64,000 nucleotides of DNA from Candidatus Gastranaerophilales bacterium (GCA_944324345.1 CALUVT010000004.1:1-64000); one strand, 5' to 3'. Numbered from the stretch's first letter, positions 43,928 through 53,308 are shown. The notes: generated by a model not told the origin, from the letters alone. Program-made: numbers and translations.

Positions 43928-44284
43928 ATGGCGATTAGTTTAAATAAAATACTCGCAGTAGCAGCAAAATCTAATAAATATGAAGTTGTTAAGAATTTAC
44001 ATGATGCACCTGAGTTAGTGAATATTGTAAGACGCACAGGTTGGTCAACACGATTACAAACTTTTGATTCAAAATCTGGGAAATTATTATGTACTTCTCA
44101 TTACCTTGATGGTGATAATGCTATTGTAAAATATAATTCGAAAGGGGATGTCTATTTCGATTATTTCAATAAATTAATAAACGGGAAAAGACATACAACA
44201 GAAGAATTAAATGTTAATAACCTTGAAAATTTTATTTTGGCTATTAGAGAGCGATACAAAAATTTGACTAAATATGAAGTTTAA
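43928..44284 (+). CDS. Hypothetical protein, 118 aa
   Basis: A small soluble alpha/beta-looking protein beginning MAISLNKILAVAAKSNKYE, with no motif I know. The start is set by AAAAAGGAG (43914-43922); an ATG at 43859 is in frame but has no RBS. It lies outside the right 27-bp repeat, and two hairpins follow. Confidence 0.7.
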   Translation: MAISLNKILAVAAKSNKYEVVKNLHDAPELVNIVRRTGWSTRLQTFDSKSGKLLCTSHYLDGDNAIVKYNSKGDVYFDYFNKLINGKRHTTEELNVNNLENFILAIRERYKNLTKYEV

Positions 44285-44654
44285 AAAGAATTTTGTAGTT
44301 TTGGGCTTCTACCCAAAAAAATATAATAAGTATTCATTATGTAGTTAAAAAATGAACTATGAAAGAGAAAATAGTCCGGTTTCGGGCTATTTTTTTTATG
44401 TTAGACCCTGCAGAACATCTGCAATAATAAACATTAAAATATAAACGACTTTTAAAAATTGAGACGAAATTCCTACGGCATAAATATTTTAAAGAAGTTT
44501 TATCTGTTCAAAATATGAAAGGACAAAATATTTACCTTTATTATTCGTATACAAGGCTATTTCAAATTTTGTCAGTTTAATAAATTCTATAAAAGAGTTT
44601 TATTTAAAATAAACTTTTCCCTTTTAGATATTTGAATGTATAAAAGGAGCGATT
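44285..44654. other. Intergenic region before mscL
   Basis: About 370 nt without a gene I can support. It contains a 7-bp hairpin (44299-44318) and a stronger terminator (44369-44398) for the gene before it; the rest is AT-rich and must hold the mscL promoter, of which I see no convincing copy. Confidence 0.4.
44369..44398 (+). terminator. Rho-independent terminator
   Basis: A 9-bp stem AATAGTCCG/CGGGCTATT with loop GTTT and a T8 tail. Confidence 0.85.
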
Positions 44655-45125
44655 ATGTTCAAAAATTTATCCAAAGAATTGAAAGAATTTATACTTCGCG
44701 GCAACGTTCTTGATATGGCTGTAGGTATAATTATAGGAGCAGCGTTTGGAAAAATTGTTGACTCATTGGTAAAAGATATAATAATGCCTCCAATCGGTTT
44801 AATTTTAGGAAGAGTTGATTTTTCAAACCTTTATTTTCAAATATACCCGCACAATTTACATTACAAATCTTTGGAAGCAGCAAAAGCCTCAGGGGCTGTA
44901 ACTATAAATTACGGAATTTTTATTAACAATGTCATAAGCTTTCTAATAGTAGCTTGTGCTGTATTTATGGTTATAAAGGCGATTAACAAAATAAAAGATT
45001 CCATGCACAAACAAGATAAAATTGAAAAAGAAAAAACTACAAAAGAGTGTCCTTTTTGTTACTCAACAATATCATTAAAAGCTACAAGATGTCCTTTTTG
45101 CACATCTGATCTAATGGAGAAATAA
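44655..45125 (+). CDS. mscL: Large-conductance mechanosensitive channel with C-terminal zinc ribbon
   Basis: A 156-aa emergency channel that opens on hypo-osmotic stretch. TM1 holds [22 protein letters not shown] (cited in parts), then a periplasmic loop and TM2 [17 protein letters not shown]. The C terminus ends CPFC...CPFC, a zinc ribbon in place of a plain cytoplasmic helix. A good RBS (AAAAGGAGCGATT) precedes the ATG. It is monocistronic. Confidence 0.95.
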   Translation: MFKNLSKELKEFILRGNVLDMAVGIIIGAAFGKIVDSLVKDIIMPPIGLILGRVDFSNLYFQIYPHNLHYKSLEAAKASGAVTINYGIFINNVISFLIVACAVFMVIKAINKIKDSMHKQDKIEKEKTTKECPFCYSTISLKATRCPFCTSDLMEK

Positions 45126-45219
45126 ACAAATTGAATTCAATTTAAAATTTGAAAAACTTTTCATAAGAAAGTTTTTATTACATTGTTTAATAATTTAAAA
45201 AGAATTATCATAAAGATGA

Positions 45220-45225
45220 TACAAT
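45220..45225 (+). promoter_or_regulatory. Extended -10 for rarA
   Basis: TG-A-TACAAT, the hexamer ending 8 nt before the ATG at 45234; no RBS is present. Confidence 0.5.
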
Positions 45226-45233
45226 ATTCTTAT

Positions 45234-46550
45234 ATGGAACAGAGGACACTTTTTGAAAATGAAAATAATCAGCCTTTAGCTTCTCGGATGCGTCCAAGAG
45301 ACTTGGATGAATTTGCCGGTCAACAGCATTTGATAGGTGAAGGAAAGATTTTGAGGAAATTTATTGAAGAGGATAAGATTTCTTCAATGATTTTCTGGGG
45401 GCCTCCTGGGGTTGGGAAAACTACTCTTGCAAGTATTATTGCCAACAAGACAAATTCTTCATTCATCAACTTTTCAGCAGTAACAAGCGGTATTAAAGAA
45501 ATCAAAACCGTCATGACTCAAGCTGAAAATGACAGAAAACTCGGGCAAAAGACTATTGTCTTCGTTGATGAAATTCATCGTTTTAATAAAGCTCAACAAG
45601 ATGCCTTTCTTCCATTTGTGGAAAAGGGAAGTATAATTTTAATTGGAGCAACTACTGAAAATCCGTCTTTTGAAGTTAATGGAGCTTTACTTTCAAGATG
45701 CAAAGTTTTTGTACTTCAGGGATTAAAAGTTGAAGATCTTGTGACCTTACTAAGACGAGCAATCACTGATAAAAGAGGTTTTGGGAATTTGACCGTCCAT
45801 ATAAGTGATGAACAACTTGCAATTATTGCAAAGTTTGCTAACGGAGATGCAAGAAACGCTCTTTCGACTTTGGAAATGGTTGTCCTAAACGGAGACGTTT
45901 CCAAAAATGGAGAAATAACCGTAACGGAAGAAACACTTGAACAATGTATATCAAAAAAATCACTTTTATATGACAAAAACGGAGAAGAACATTACAATAT
46001 TATTTCAGCTTTGCACAAGTCAATGAGAAATTCTGATCCTGATGCTGCAGTCTATTGGCTTGCAAGAATGTTAGAAGCTGGAGAAGACCCATTGTATGTG
46101 GCAAGAAGAGTTACAAGATTTGCGAGTGAAGATGTCGGGCTTGCAGATCCGCACGCTCTGGAAATTGCCGTTGCAGCATATCATGCCTGCCATTTCATCG
46201 GGATGCCGGAATGCTCCGTTAATCTGACCCAAGCCGTTATATACATGTCGATGGCCCCAAAATCCAATGCTTTGGAATTAGCCTATAATAATGCTAAAAT
46301 AGACGCCATAAAAGAACTTGCAGAACCTGTTCCGCTTGTTATCAGAAATGCTCCTACAAAACTTATGAAAGGGCTTGGATACGGAAAAGGCTACCAATAC
46401 GCCCATGATACGGAAGAAAAATTAACAAATATGCAGTGTCTTCCTGATTCTTTAAAGGACAAAGAATATTATCAACCTACGGAACAAGGTCTTGAAGCTA
46501 AATATAAAGCAAAACTTGAGCGGATAAAAGAGTGGAAAAAATCCCACTAA
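45234..46550 (+). CDS. rarA: Replication-associated recombination ATPase RarA (MgsA)
   Basis: A 438-aa clamp-loader-like AAA+ protein acting at stalled replication forks with SSB. Walker A GPPGVGKTT, Walker B VFVDEIHRFNKAQQDAFLP, sensor IGATTENPSF, C-terminal tetramerisation domain with RVTRFASEDVGLADP. An in-frame start at 45183 exists, but the promoter lies between the two, so I chose ATG 45234 (MEQRTLFENE). Confidence 0.96.
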   Translation: MEQRTLFENENNQPLASRMRPRDLDEFAGQQHLIGEGKILRKFIEEDKISSMIFWGPPGVGKTTLASIIANKTNSSFINFSAVTSGIKEIKTVMTQAENDRKLGQKTIVFVDEIHRFNKAQQDAFLPFVEKGSIILIGATTENPSFEVNGALLSRCKVFVLQGLKVEDLVTLLRRAITDKRGFGNLTVHISDEQLAIIAKFANGDARNALSTLEMVVLNGDVSKNGEITVTEETLEQCISKKSLLYDKNGEEHYNIISALHKSMRNSDPDAAVYWLARMLEAGEDPLYVARRVTRFASEDVGLADPHALEIAVAAYHACHFIGMPECSVNLTQAVIYMSMAPKSNALELAYNNAKIDAIKELAEPVPLVIRNAPTKLMKGLGYGKGYQYAHDTEEKLTNMQCLPDSLKDKEYYQPTEQGLEAKYKAKLERIKEWKKSH

Positions 46551-46554
46551 AACA

Positions 46555-47454
46555 TTAACTTGTACAACTGTTTTTATAAGTCTGTTTTCTTGTAACCGCA
46601 AGAATTACCCCGAAAAGAATCAACAAAACACCAATTGAAATTCTTAAAGTTAAGTGTTCATCAAAAAACAGTATCCCTATAAATATTGCAGTAAGTGGCT
46701 CTAAAGCTCCTAGTATTGCTGTTTTTGTTGAGCCTATGAGTTTTATGGCAATATTGATTGTTTCTAATGATATAATTGTAGGAAACAAAGCTAACCCCAA
46801 AACATATCCCCACAATAAAGGAGAATTCAGAATTTGGAGTTCTCTGCCAAAATCCAAATTTACAACATAAACTAAAAGGCCAAAAAGCATAACATAAAAA
46901 CTCATTTTCAAACTATTTATATGCCTGATTGTTTTAATATTTTTAACTCCAACAATGTATAACGCATATAACAAAGCAGAAGCAAATACAACACTAACCC
47001 CATGAATATTTAAGCTTGCACTCCCTCCTCCATGGTATAACAAAACTATACCCAATGAAGTTAAGAAAATGGACACAATAACATTGAAACTCATCCTCTC
47101 CCTAAAAAACATCGCCATAATAATCGCTACCAAAACAGGATAAATAAATAAAATTGTACACGCAATACCCGCTTCAATATACCTGAAAGCCTCAAAAAGA
47201 GTTAAAGAAGACAAAGAAAACAACAACCCTAATATAAAAAGAAAAGATAATTCCTTAAAATTTATACGCAAAGAAATTTTTTTTACAAATTTTAGCCACA
47301 AACCGAAAATCACAACAGCAATGGCATACCTGTAAAACAAAACAGAATTTACCCCTATACCGCTTGCAAAAAGTGGCAATGCAAATAGTGGGTTTGTCCC
47401 ATAACTTGCTGATGCAATTGTACCGTTTAATACACCTTTTATCTGTCTTTTCAA
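46555..47454 (-). CDS. EamA-family (DMT) transporter
   Basis: A 299-aa inner-membrane protein of about ten helices in two EamA repeats (FEAFRYIEAGIACTILFIYPV in the first; GALEPLTAIFIGILFFDE in the second). It exports or imports a metabolite, commonly an amino acid or nucleobase; the substrate cannot be told. It begins at TTG with GGAGAG 8 nt upstream. It is convergent with rarA, the stops being 4 nt apart. Confidence 0.88.
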   Translation of the reverse strand: MKRQIKGVLNGTIASASYGTNPLFALPLFASGIGVNSVLFYRYAIAVVIFGLWLKFVKKISLRINFKELSFLFILGLLFSLSSLTLFEAFRYIEAGIACTILFIYPVLVAIIMAMFFRERMSFNVIVSIFLTSLGIVLLYHGGGSASLNIHGVSVVFASALLYALYIVGVKNIKTIRHINSLKMSFYVMLFGLLVYVVNLDFGRELQILNSPLLWGYVLGLALFPTIISLETINIAIKLIGSTKTAILGALEPLTAIFIGILFFDEHLTLRISIGVLLILFGVILAVTRKQTYKNSCTS

Positions 47455-47529
47455 CTATCTTTCTCTCCAAACAACATGATAACAATATTACTAAGAAAAA
47501 ATCAATTTTCAAATAAACAATATTAATGC

Positions 47530-47535
47530 TATAAT
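47530..47535 (+). promoter_or_regulatory. Extended -10 element for leaderless tyrA
   Basis: TG-C-TATAAT, ending 6 nt before the ATG; no RBS is present. Confidence 0.55.
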
Positions 47536-47541
47536 AAGTCT

Positions 47542-48312
47542 ATGAAAATAGGAATTATCGGTTTAGGACTTATAGGCGGATCTCTATTTAAAGAATTAAA
47601 AAAATCTTACGATGTTGTTGCGGTTTCTAATTCTCAAAATGGTGAAAATATTTATAAATCGTACGATATTTTAAAAGATAGAGATATAATTTTTGTTTGT
47701 ACTCCAATGAACAAAACTCTTTCTGTTCTGGATGAACTGGAAAATCTTCTAAACAAAGATACAGTTGTAACCGACGTTTGCAGTTTAAAAGAATTTGTAT
47801 GTAAAAAAAATCGGCCCTACAAGTTTATACCGTCACATCCGATGGCAGGAACCGAAAACAAAGGATATGAAAATTCATTTGAAGGTCTTTTTAATGGTGC
47901 AAAATGGGTGATTGTAAAAGATGAAATGGCTAAAAAAACCGATGGAGAAGATTATTTAATTGAAGTTATTAACTACGTTGGAGCAAAACCCGTTTTTATG
48001 AGTGCACAAGATCATGACAAAGCTGCTGCAATGATATCACATATGCCAATGTTAATATCCCAAGCTCTAATGCTTGCAGCAAAAGACAATCCTCTTGCAC
48101 TTGAGATTGCATCAAGCGGATTTCGCGATATGACGCGTCTAGCTCTTTCCAATGAAGAAATGGCCTGCGATATGGTTTCAATGAACCATAAAAATATCGA
48201 ACAAGCCATCTTAAAACTCTATCAAGCCGTCGGAGAACTCACAAACGGTGACTATCCGACAATTATTAACGAGCTGAAAAACATCCGCTCAAAAATGTTT
48301 GTACAAAATTAG
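47542..48312 (+). CDS. tyrA: Prephenate/arogenate dehydrogenase
   Basis: A 256-aa NAD(P)-dependent enzyme of tyrosine synthesis. Rossmann motif IIGLGLIGGSL (4-14), VCTPMN, and SHPMAGTENKGYE with the catalytic His; AAMISHMPMLISQAL follows. There is no ACT or chorismate mutase domain, so it is the short monofunctional type and may prefer arogenate as in cyanobacteria (inference). The upstream DMT transporter is divergent. Confidence 0.93.
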   Translation: MKIGIIGLGLIGGSLFKELKKSYDVVAVSNSQNGENIYKSYDILKDRDIIFVCTPMNKTLSVLDELENLLNKDTVVTDVCSLKEFVCKKNRPYKFIPSHPMAGTENKGYENSFEGLFNGAKWVIVKDEMAKKTDGEDYLIEVINYVGAKPVFMSAQDHDKAAAMISHMPMLISQALMLAAKDNPLALEIASSGFRDMTRLALSNEEMACDMVSMNHKNIEQAILKLYQAVGELTNGDYPTIINELKNIRSKMFVQN

Positions 48313-48317
48313 CAATC

Positions 48318-49141
48318 CTAATCTTCGCCCCACTTTTTAATCGGATAATCTTTTAATTGGAAATTGTGGTTTACAAGCCAGGCCAAACAGGTAGAATGAT
48401 TATTCGTTTTGGAATCAACCCCTTGAACGTAACCAACGATGTACCAAACTCCTAAAGGAGTCCTTGAGCAATATTTTGTTATATCATCTTTGCTGTAATC
48501 TCTTCCTGCCGGGCCAAAGCCGTGCGGATAGCCATATCTGACATCAGAAGATGTATTCAATGTCATCTGATAAACATCAACCCCAAACATATTTGGTCCC
48601 TCATTTCCATTTACATCCACGGTGATTTGGGTTGCCCATTTAGTATTATAAACACCAAATATATATATAGAACCATTTTGTAATAAATATTCATAAACAG
48701 AGTTATGCGAATTAAAATTATCATAACCTTCGTACACAGCATTTGTAGTGTCATTGAATTCTTTTTTCTTAACATAAGCCAGTCTTTTATCCACATATTT
48801 TTCAAAAAAATCGTTGGTAAAATCAGGCCAAACCTCATAAGGGCCTAATTCTCCTTCCAGGCTTGACACTAATTTTTGCATGTCTGCATAGCACTTTCTA
48901 GCTTGAGTTGTATATTTATTGCCTATATAATTCATCAAAACAGGATAAGAAAGTGCAGCAACAACCCCTATGATACCAAGGGTAATTAATGCCTCAGCCA
49001 GAGTAAACGCACAAAACTTTTTGTACAAATTTGTTCTTGTAAAAAAACTATAAAATCCATTTTTTCTAAACGGCTCAAATAAGGAGGCTAAGCTGAAAAG
49101 TGCCCCCCCCCCGAAATTCTCGGTTTTCTTGCTTCTTCCAT
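48318..49141 (-). CDS. Type IV prepilin-like protein, candidate phase-variable start
   Basis: The globular part has a calcium-like loop D-V-N-G-N-E-G-P-N...G-V-D and ends FQLKDYPIKKWGED. The mature start FTLAEALITLGIIGVVAA follows LYKKFCA, with Ala in place of the usual Gly at -1. A TTG at 49028 would give a 236-aa frame but lacks an RBS. The real signals are AGGAGG (49154-49149) and ATG 49141, whose frame (MEEARKPRIS...) enters ten G (49112-49103) and, as assembled, stops after GHFSA. With 11 or 8 G it continues without a stop into the pilin, adding about 38 residues. The feature spans the whole unit. Confidence 0.65.
49103..49112 (-). repeat. Homopolymer tract of ten G on the coding strand
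   Basis: Ten G inside the leader codons of the 48.3-kb prepilin, the only such run in a genome of about one-third GC. It is able to slip and change the reading frame. Confidence 0.8.
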
Positions 49142-49191
49142 TACTATTCCTCCTAATTTTTGTTTTTTTATACTTCTGTTTGAACTTTCAA

Positions 49192-49220
49192 ATAGTATCA
49201 TGTTTTGTATTATTTTTCAA
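49192..49220 (-). promoter_or_regulatory. Promoter of the 48.3-kb prepilin
   Basis: TTGAAA (49220-49215), 17-nt spacer, TGA-TACTAT (hexamer 49197-49192), about 40 nt before AGGAGG and ATG 49141; it fits a start well upstream of the G tract. Confidence 0.6.
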
Positions 49221-50279
49221 TTATTTTTTAAACGCATCTGCTATTGATTTGTTGTAGTCAGGACGTAAAATTCCTTTTTCAGTGATTATACCCGTTATTA
49301 ATTCATGAGGAGTTACGTCAAACCCCGGATTTATAACTTTTACATCAGGAGCACAGATTATTTTTCCGTTAATATGAGTAACTTCTTCATGAGAGCGTTC
49401 TTCAATAACAATCTCATCACCTGTCTTAATAGATGTATCAATCGTTGATAAAGGTGCAGCTACATAAAAAGGAATATTATGATACTTAGCTGCAATCGCA
49501 ACTGTATATGTTCCGATTTTATTTGCGGCATCACCATTCGCAGCAATCCTGTCGGCTCCGACAACAACCATATCAATCATACCTTTTTTCATAAAATAAG
49601 AACACATACCATCGGTAATTAGAGTTGTAGGAATTCCGTCCAAAGTGAGTTCAAATGTCGTAATTCTTGCACCTTGCTGTCTGGGACGTGTTTCATCGGC
49701 AAAAACCTGAATTGTAGGGTCATTAGCGAAAGCTGAACGAACAACTCCTAGTGCTGTTCCATACCCAACTGTAGCAAGTCCGCCTGCATTGCAGTGTGTC
49801 AATATAGTTGCTCCCTTTGGAACAACTTCGGCACCATAATCACCGATTTTTTTATTAATTGCAATATCTTCATTTTCCAATTTTATAGCATTCTGTTTCA
49901 ATTCTTCAACGATGCCATTCACATCAGCTTTTGAATTTTTTATAACATCTTTTTGCTTTTCAACTGCCCACATGAGATTAACCGCCGTTGGTCTGGATGT
50001 TGCCATATAATCAGCTTTTTTGAGGAGTTTTTTCACAAACTCATCCCGTGAAAGATTTTCCTTTGCAAGTTCTTGAGCATACAAAACAACACCATGTGCA
50101 CCGGCAACACCAATTGCAGGAGCTCCTCTCACTATCATTGTTTTTATTGCATCAAACATTTCTTGACCTGTAGTAATATTAACATACTTAAATTCGTAGG
50201 GTAAAACTGTTTGATCAACCATTTTTGAATAATTATCAACCCATTCTATCGTTTTTATTTTTGAATGAAATTCTGCCAT
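49221..50279 (-). CDS. mtnA: S-methyl-5-thioribose-1-phosphate isomerase
   Basis: Methionine salvage: converts methylthioribose-1-phosphate to the ribulose form. A 352-aa eIF2B-like protein with RGAPAIGVAGAHG, THCNAGGLATVGYGTALGV (catalytic Cys), and VGADRIAANGDAANKIGTY (Asp). GAGGAAATAAA precedes the ATG. It is the last gene of the ruvC operon. Other salvage genes are not in the window; some anaerobes use this enzyme in a methylthioadenosine shunt. Confidence 0.95.
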   Translation of the reverse strand: MAEFHSKIKTIEWVDNYSKMVDQTVLPYEFKYVNITTGQEMFDAIKTMIVRGAPAIGVAGAHGVVLYAQELAKENLSRDEFVKKLLKKADYMATSRPTAVNLMWAVEKQKDVIKNSKADVNGIVEELKQNAIKLENEDIAINKKIGDYGAEVVPKGATILTHCNAGGLATVGYGTALGVVRSAFANDPTIQVFADETRPRQQGARITTFELTLDGIPTTLITDGMCSYFMKKGMIDMVVVGADRIAANGDAANKIGTYTVAIAAKYHNIPFYVAAPLSTIDTSIKTGDEIVIEERSHEEVTHINGKIICAPDVKVINPGFDVTPHELITGIITEKGILRPDYNKSIADAFKK

Positions 50280-50280
50280 T

Positions 50281-50742
50281 TTATTTCCTCACTGAATTAA
50301 TTAAATCTAGTACACAAAATGTTAAAAAGCCTGTAAAAGCATTTACAGTTGCCCCCAAAACACCTAAAAATACTGAAATTACGACAAGTATAAAGAAATT
50401 AGCATTCTGCATCATCAGCCCAACGCCATAATTTGCCGCAAGATGAAAAAACTTCATCAGAATAACCGAAATAGGGACATAAACAATCGAAAACCCGACA
50501 TAAGAAACAAAACCAGCTATAGCACCAATAAGCACACTGTCTTTAATCGAGTTTAAGGACAAGCATCCGTACTTAATCAAAATTGATATAACCAAAGGTG
50601 CCATAAAACATATCAAAAAAACAAAAGAAACAGTCCCGATATATGGTATCAAAGTGATACAACCAAGCAATGCTCCAAAAAATATGCTAAGTACTGAAAT
50701 TTGTCTCAATAAAATCCAATTAATATCCATAGCCTTTATCAT
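50281..50742 (-). CDS. Four-TM hypothetical membrane protein
   Basis: A 153-aa, very hydrophobic protein with about four membrane segments and short loops. The start ATG (50742) overlaps the ruvC stop as ATGA, which argues for coupling; an in-frame ATG at 50766 lies inside ruvC. It ends 1 nt before mtnA. Function unknown; DUF-type small membrane proteins next to ruvC are not a family I can name. Confidence 0.7.
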   Translation of the reverse strand: MIKAMDINWILLRQISVLSIFFGALLGCITLIPYIGTVSFVFLICFMAPLVISILIKYGCLSLNSIKDSVLIGAIAGFVSYVGFSIVYVPISVILMKFFHLAANYGVGLMMQNANFFILVVISVFLGVLGATVNAFTGFLTFCVLDLINSVRK

Positions 50743-51212
50743 AACATAAGCGAACGCGTATGACAAATTGCAATTGCAATAGAATCTACCGTATCATCAA
50801 GTTTTGGTAAATTATCGACTCCCAAGGATATTTTTACCATTTGTTCAACCTCTTTTTTATCAGCTCTGCCATAACCCGTTAAAACTTGCTTAACCTCCAT
50901 AGGGGTGTATTCGTATATAGGAACCTTGAATTTTTCAAGTACAGTTAATATCACTCCCCTTGCATGTGCGACTGGCATAACTGTCGTACGGTTTCTAAAG
51001 AAAAAGAGTTTTTCAATAGCTGCACAATCAGGTTTATATTTTTCAACAATTGTGTTCATATCCTCAAAAATTTCTAACAGCCTTGCAGACTCTCTTGTCC
51101 CTTTTTGAGTCTGAATAGAACCTGAATGCAAAAGAACAGGTTTTTCCTCATCGTATTCTATAACGGAATATCCAACTATTCCTAAACCCGGATCGATACC
51201 TAAAATCTTCAT
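50739..51212 (-). CDS. ruvC: Holliday junction resolvase RuvC
   Basis: A 157-aa endonuclease that cuts Holliday junctions. Catalytic acids: D7 in ILGIDPGLGIVGY, Glu in AIEKLFF, and the Asp pair of LDDTVDSIAIA. YGRADKKEVEQMV is the family motif. It starts an operon with the membrane protein and mtnA. No RBS; TGATATAAT lies 6 nt before the ATG. Confidence 0.95.
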   Translation of the reverse strand: MKILGIDPGLGIVGYSVIEYDEEKPVLLHSGSIQTQKGTRESARLLEIFEDMNTIVEKYKPDCAAIEKLFFFRNRTTVMPVAHARGVILTVLEKFKVPIYEYTPMEVKQVLTGYGRADKKEVEQMVKISLGVDNLPKLDDTVDSIAIAICHTRSLML

Positions 51213-51218
51213 AAAGGT

Positions 51219-51224
51219 ATTATA
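51219..51224 (-). promoter_or_regulatory. Extended -10 element for leaderless ruvC
   Basis: TG-A-TATAAT on the minus strand ending 6 nt before the ATG. Confidence 0.55.
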
Positions 51225-51272
51225 TCATAATTTTAAATCTTAGGGGAATTTGTAATTAACCATATATAATAA

Positions 51273-51842
51273 TTACCTTATTTTCCTTGCAAAAGAAAGC
51301 CCGGCCGGCAACGGTAAAATTACATTTTCATAATTCGGATGAGCATTTATAGCATCAATAAAAGGTTTGCATTTAGCTTCATGTGACAAAACATTATCAC
51401 ATGCTATAATTCCACCTTTTTCCAAATGCTTGTCGATAAATTCAAAATACTTGATATACTCGCCCTTATTTGCATCAACAAACGCAAAATCTATCACAAA
51501 ATCATCCGGCAGATATTCCAAATGCATTAAGGCAGAACCCTTGAGAGTTGTAATAACATCATCAACTTTGCAGATTTTAAAATTTTCCTTTGCAACATCC
51601 AGTCTTTTATCATAAAATTCAATAGTTGTAAGATGACCGCCGTTTTCTTTAACAGCCTTGCCCAGCCAAATACCCGAATATCCGTTTGATGTACCTACTT
51701 CAAGAACATTTTTCGCATTTTGAGCTTTTATTGTTGTATAAAGAAACTCCCCTGTAACACGTGCTATATTCCAGAATTGTTTCTGAGTTTTTTCTAAATC
51801 GCTTAAAACTTTTTCGGTAGTATCATCAAAATATTTCATCAT
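51273..51842 (-). CDS. SAM-dependent O-methyltransferase (family 3-like)
   Basis: A 189-aa protein of the catechol/caffeoyl-CoA O-methyltransferase type. Motif I LEVGTSNGYSGIWL, acidic IEFYD loop, FAFVDANKGEY and IIACDNVL near the metal site. Its substrate is unknown. The ATG overlaps the stop of the upstream secreted protein gene (TAATGATG), making it the last gene of a grpE-dnaJ-propeller-methyltransferase run. Confidence 0.87.
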   Translation of the reverse strand: MMKYFDDTTEKVLSDLEKTQKQFWNIARVTGEFLYTTIKAQNAKNVLEVGTSNGYSGIWLGKAVKENGGHLTTIEFYDKRLDVAKENFKICKVDDVITTLKGSALMHLEYLPDDFVIDFAFVDANKGEYIKYFEFIDKHLEKGGIIACDNVLSHEAKCKPFIDAINAHPNYENVILPLPAGLSFARKIR

Positions 51843-53308
51843 TACTTAATTTTTTGAACCCTTTCGGTTACAACTATTGTATTTGCAGGAATATCAATAG
51901 GTATAGATTTGATAACCTTATTTGTACCCAAATCAAACACAGTATACAAAGAAGCTTTTGTATCAGTAATTAAAGCTATATTTGTACCTTCTATTTGATT
52001 TATTTTAGTAGAAAAACCGTTAGTATTAAGATAAATCGCATCAGTCAGTTGATCTGTAGTTGTATCAAGTATTTGAATAGAATTATCTCCTGCCCCTAAA
52101 ACGTACAATCTGTCATGAAAAACTATCATATCAACAGGTTTGTCGCAAATTTCGATTTCTGCAATTAAGCCTATTGTTCCGTAATCTATTATCGCAAGTC
52201 TGTTTTTTGTTCTGCTTGTAACATAAATTTTGTTGTTGGCAAACGCAATTTTAGAAACATTCGGGAATTTCCCTATTTCTTTAAGCAAATAATTGTTATC
52301 AAGTTCTATTGCCCATATATCACGTGTTTTTTTGTCATAGTAAAACAACTTTGTTCCGTCATCAGATAGAGTTAGTTTTTCACACATGCCGGTAATTTTA
52401 ATTTGTTTTGACAAAGTCATTGTCTCTAAATTCACGGTATAAATACTTGAATCAACAGCACTTGAAATATATGCTATATTTTTATTTTTATCAATTAAAA
52501 TTTCATCTGGCTGACTTTTAGTGTATATCTGCTTGATAATCTGATCATCTGCTAAAGAAATCACATCAACCGATGGTTTTTCATAAGCTGTTACAAGCAA
52601 GAACTTGTCATCATAAGATTTCATGGAAATCGGAACGTTAATCTGTTTTAAAGAATACTCAGGTGTTTTTGCTCCTAGATTAAATACTTGAATATTTTTA
52701 GAATACGGAGAAGATACGTAAAAATTCTTATTTTTTAATGCCGGTATCTTTGACAGAGTGTTGAGAGTTGTTCCGGAAAGCTCGGATATAACAGGCTTTG
52801 AATTTTCAACTCTAATCCCCGGATCATTCACTGTCTTTATCTGAAGGTTTCCGACTATTGATTTTAAATTCTCCGGTATTACAAGCCCTTTAGGCACCAA
52901 CAAATCCTGAGGGAGAAGTCCTGTTCTCAACTCCATAGGCGGATTTGTCATTCTACCAACAGTCTTATAACCTCGAGGATCATTAACAACTTTCAACAAT
53001 ACAAAATCATTATTTAAAATTACGACATCAGGTTTTGATGCCAGAGTTTTGCCCGCAGGATAGGTTTCTTTTACGGAAAGTTTTTCCGGATTTAAAATTT
53101 TTGCAGGGAAAAGCGGCAGATAAACAGTATTATCAGGAAGTATTATCAAACCGTCAAACCTAAAAGTTGTTTTAGGAAAATCTTTAGCAATAAAGTTTTG
53201 AACATTATCAGGAATCTTTGCCGCAAATGCCGATGACGAAAATAAAAACATTACCGCCGATAGCACAAATACCTTTGCAAATTTTATTCCTAAATTCTTA
53301 AAAAACAT
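51842..53308 (-). CDS. Secreted YncE-like beta-propeller protein
   Basis: A 488-aa protein. Signal peptide (about 1-29, ending SSSAFAA), an N-terminal domain 30-170 with DLLVPKGLVIPENLKS, then seven-bladed-propeller repeats from about 180 on (ISLADDQIIKQIYTKSQPDEILID; LETMTLSKQIKITGMCEKLTLSDDG). It is probably periplasmic. The ATG touches the dnaJ stop (TAATG), so the genes are coupled; the functional link with the chaperone is unclear. Ligand unknown. Confidence 0.82.
   Translation of the reverse strand: MFFKNLGIKFAKVFVLSAVMFLFSSSAFAAKIPDNVQNFIAKDFPKTTFRFDGLIILPDNTVYLPLFPAKILNPEKLSVKETYPAGKTLASKPDVVILNNDFVLLKVVNDPRGYKTVGRMTNPPMELRTGLLPQDLLVPKGLVIPENLKSIVGNLQIKTVNDPGIRVENSKPVISELSGTTLNTLSKIPALKNKNFYVSSPYSKNIQVFNLGAKTPEYSLKQINVPISMKSYDDKFLLVTAYEKPSVDVISLADDQIIKQIYTKSQPDEILIDKNKNIAYISSAVDSSIYTVNLETMTLSKQIKITGMCEKLTLSDDGTKLFYYDKKTRDIWAIELDNNYLLKEIGKFPNVSKIAFANNKIYVTSRTKNRLAIIDYGTIGLIAEIEICDKPVDMIVFHDRLYVLGAGDNSIQILDTTTDQLTDAIYLNTNGFSTKINQIEGTNIALITDTKASLYTVFDLGTNKVIKSIPIDIPANTIVVTERVQKIK

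Noticed and set aside
48318-49028. TTG at 49028 as the true prepilin start
   Set aside because: No RBS, and an AGGAGG-ATG unit with its own promoter stands upstream, separated only by the G tract; TTG remains a fallback if the tract is a sequencing error of another kind.
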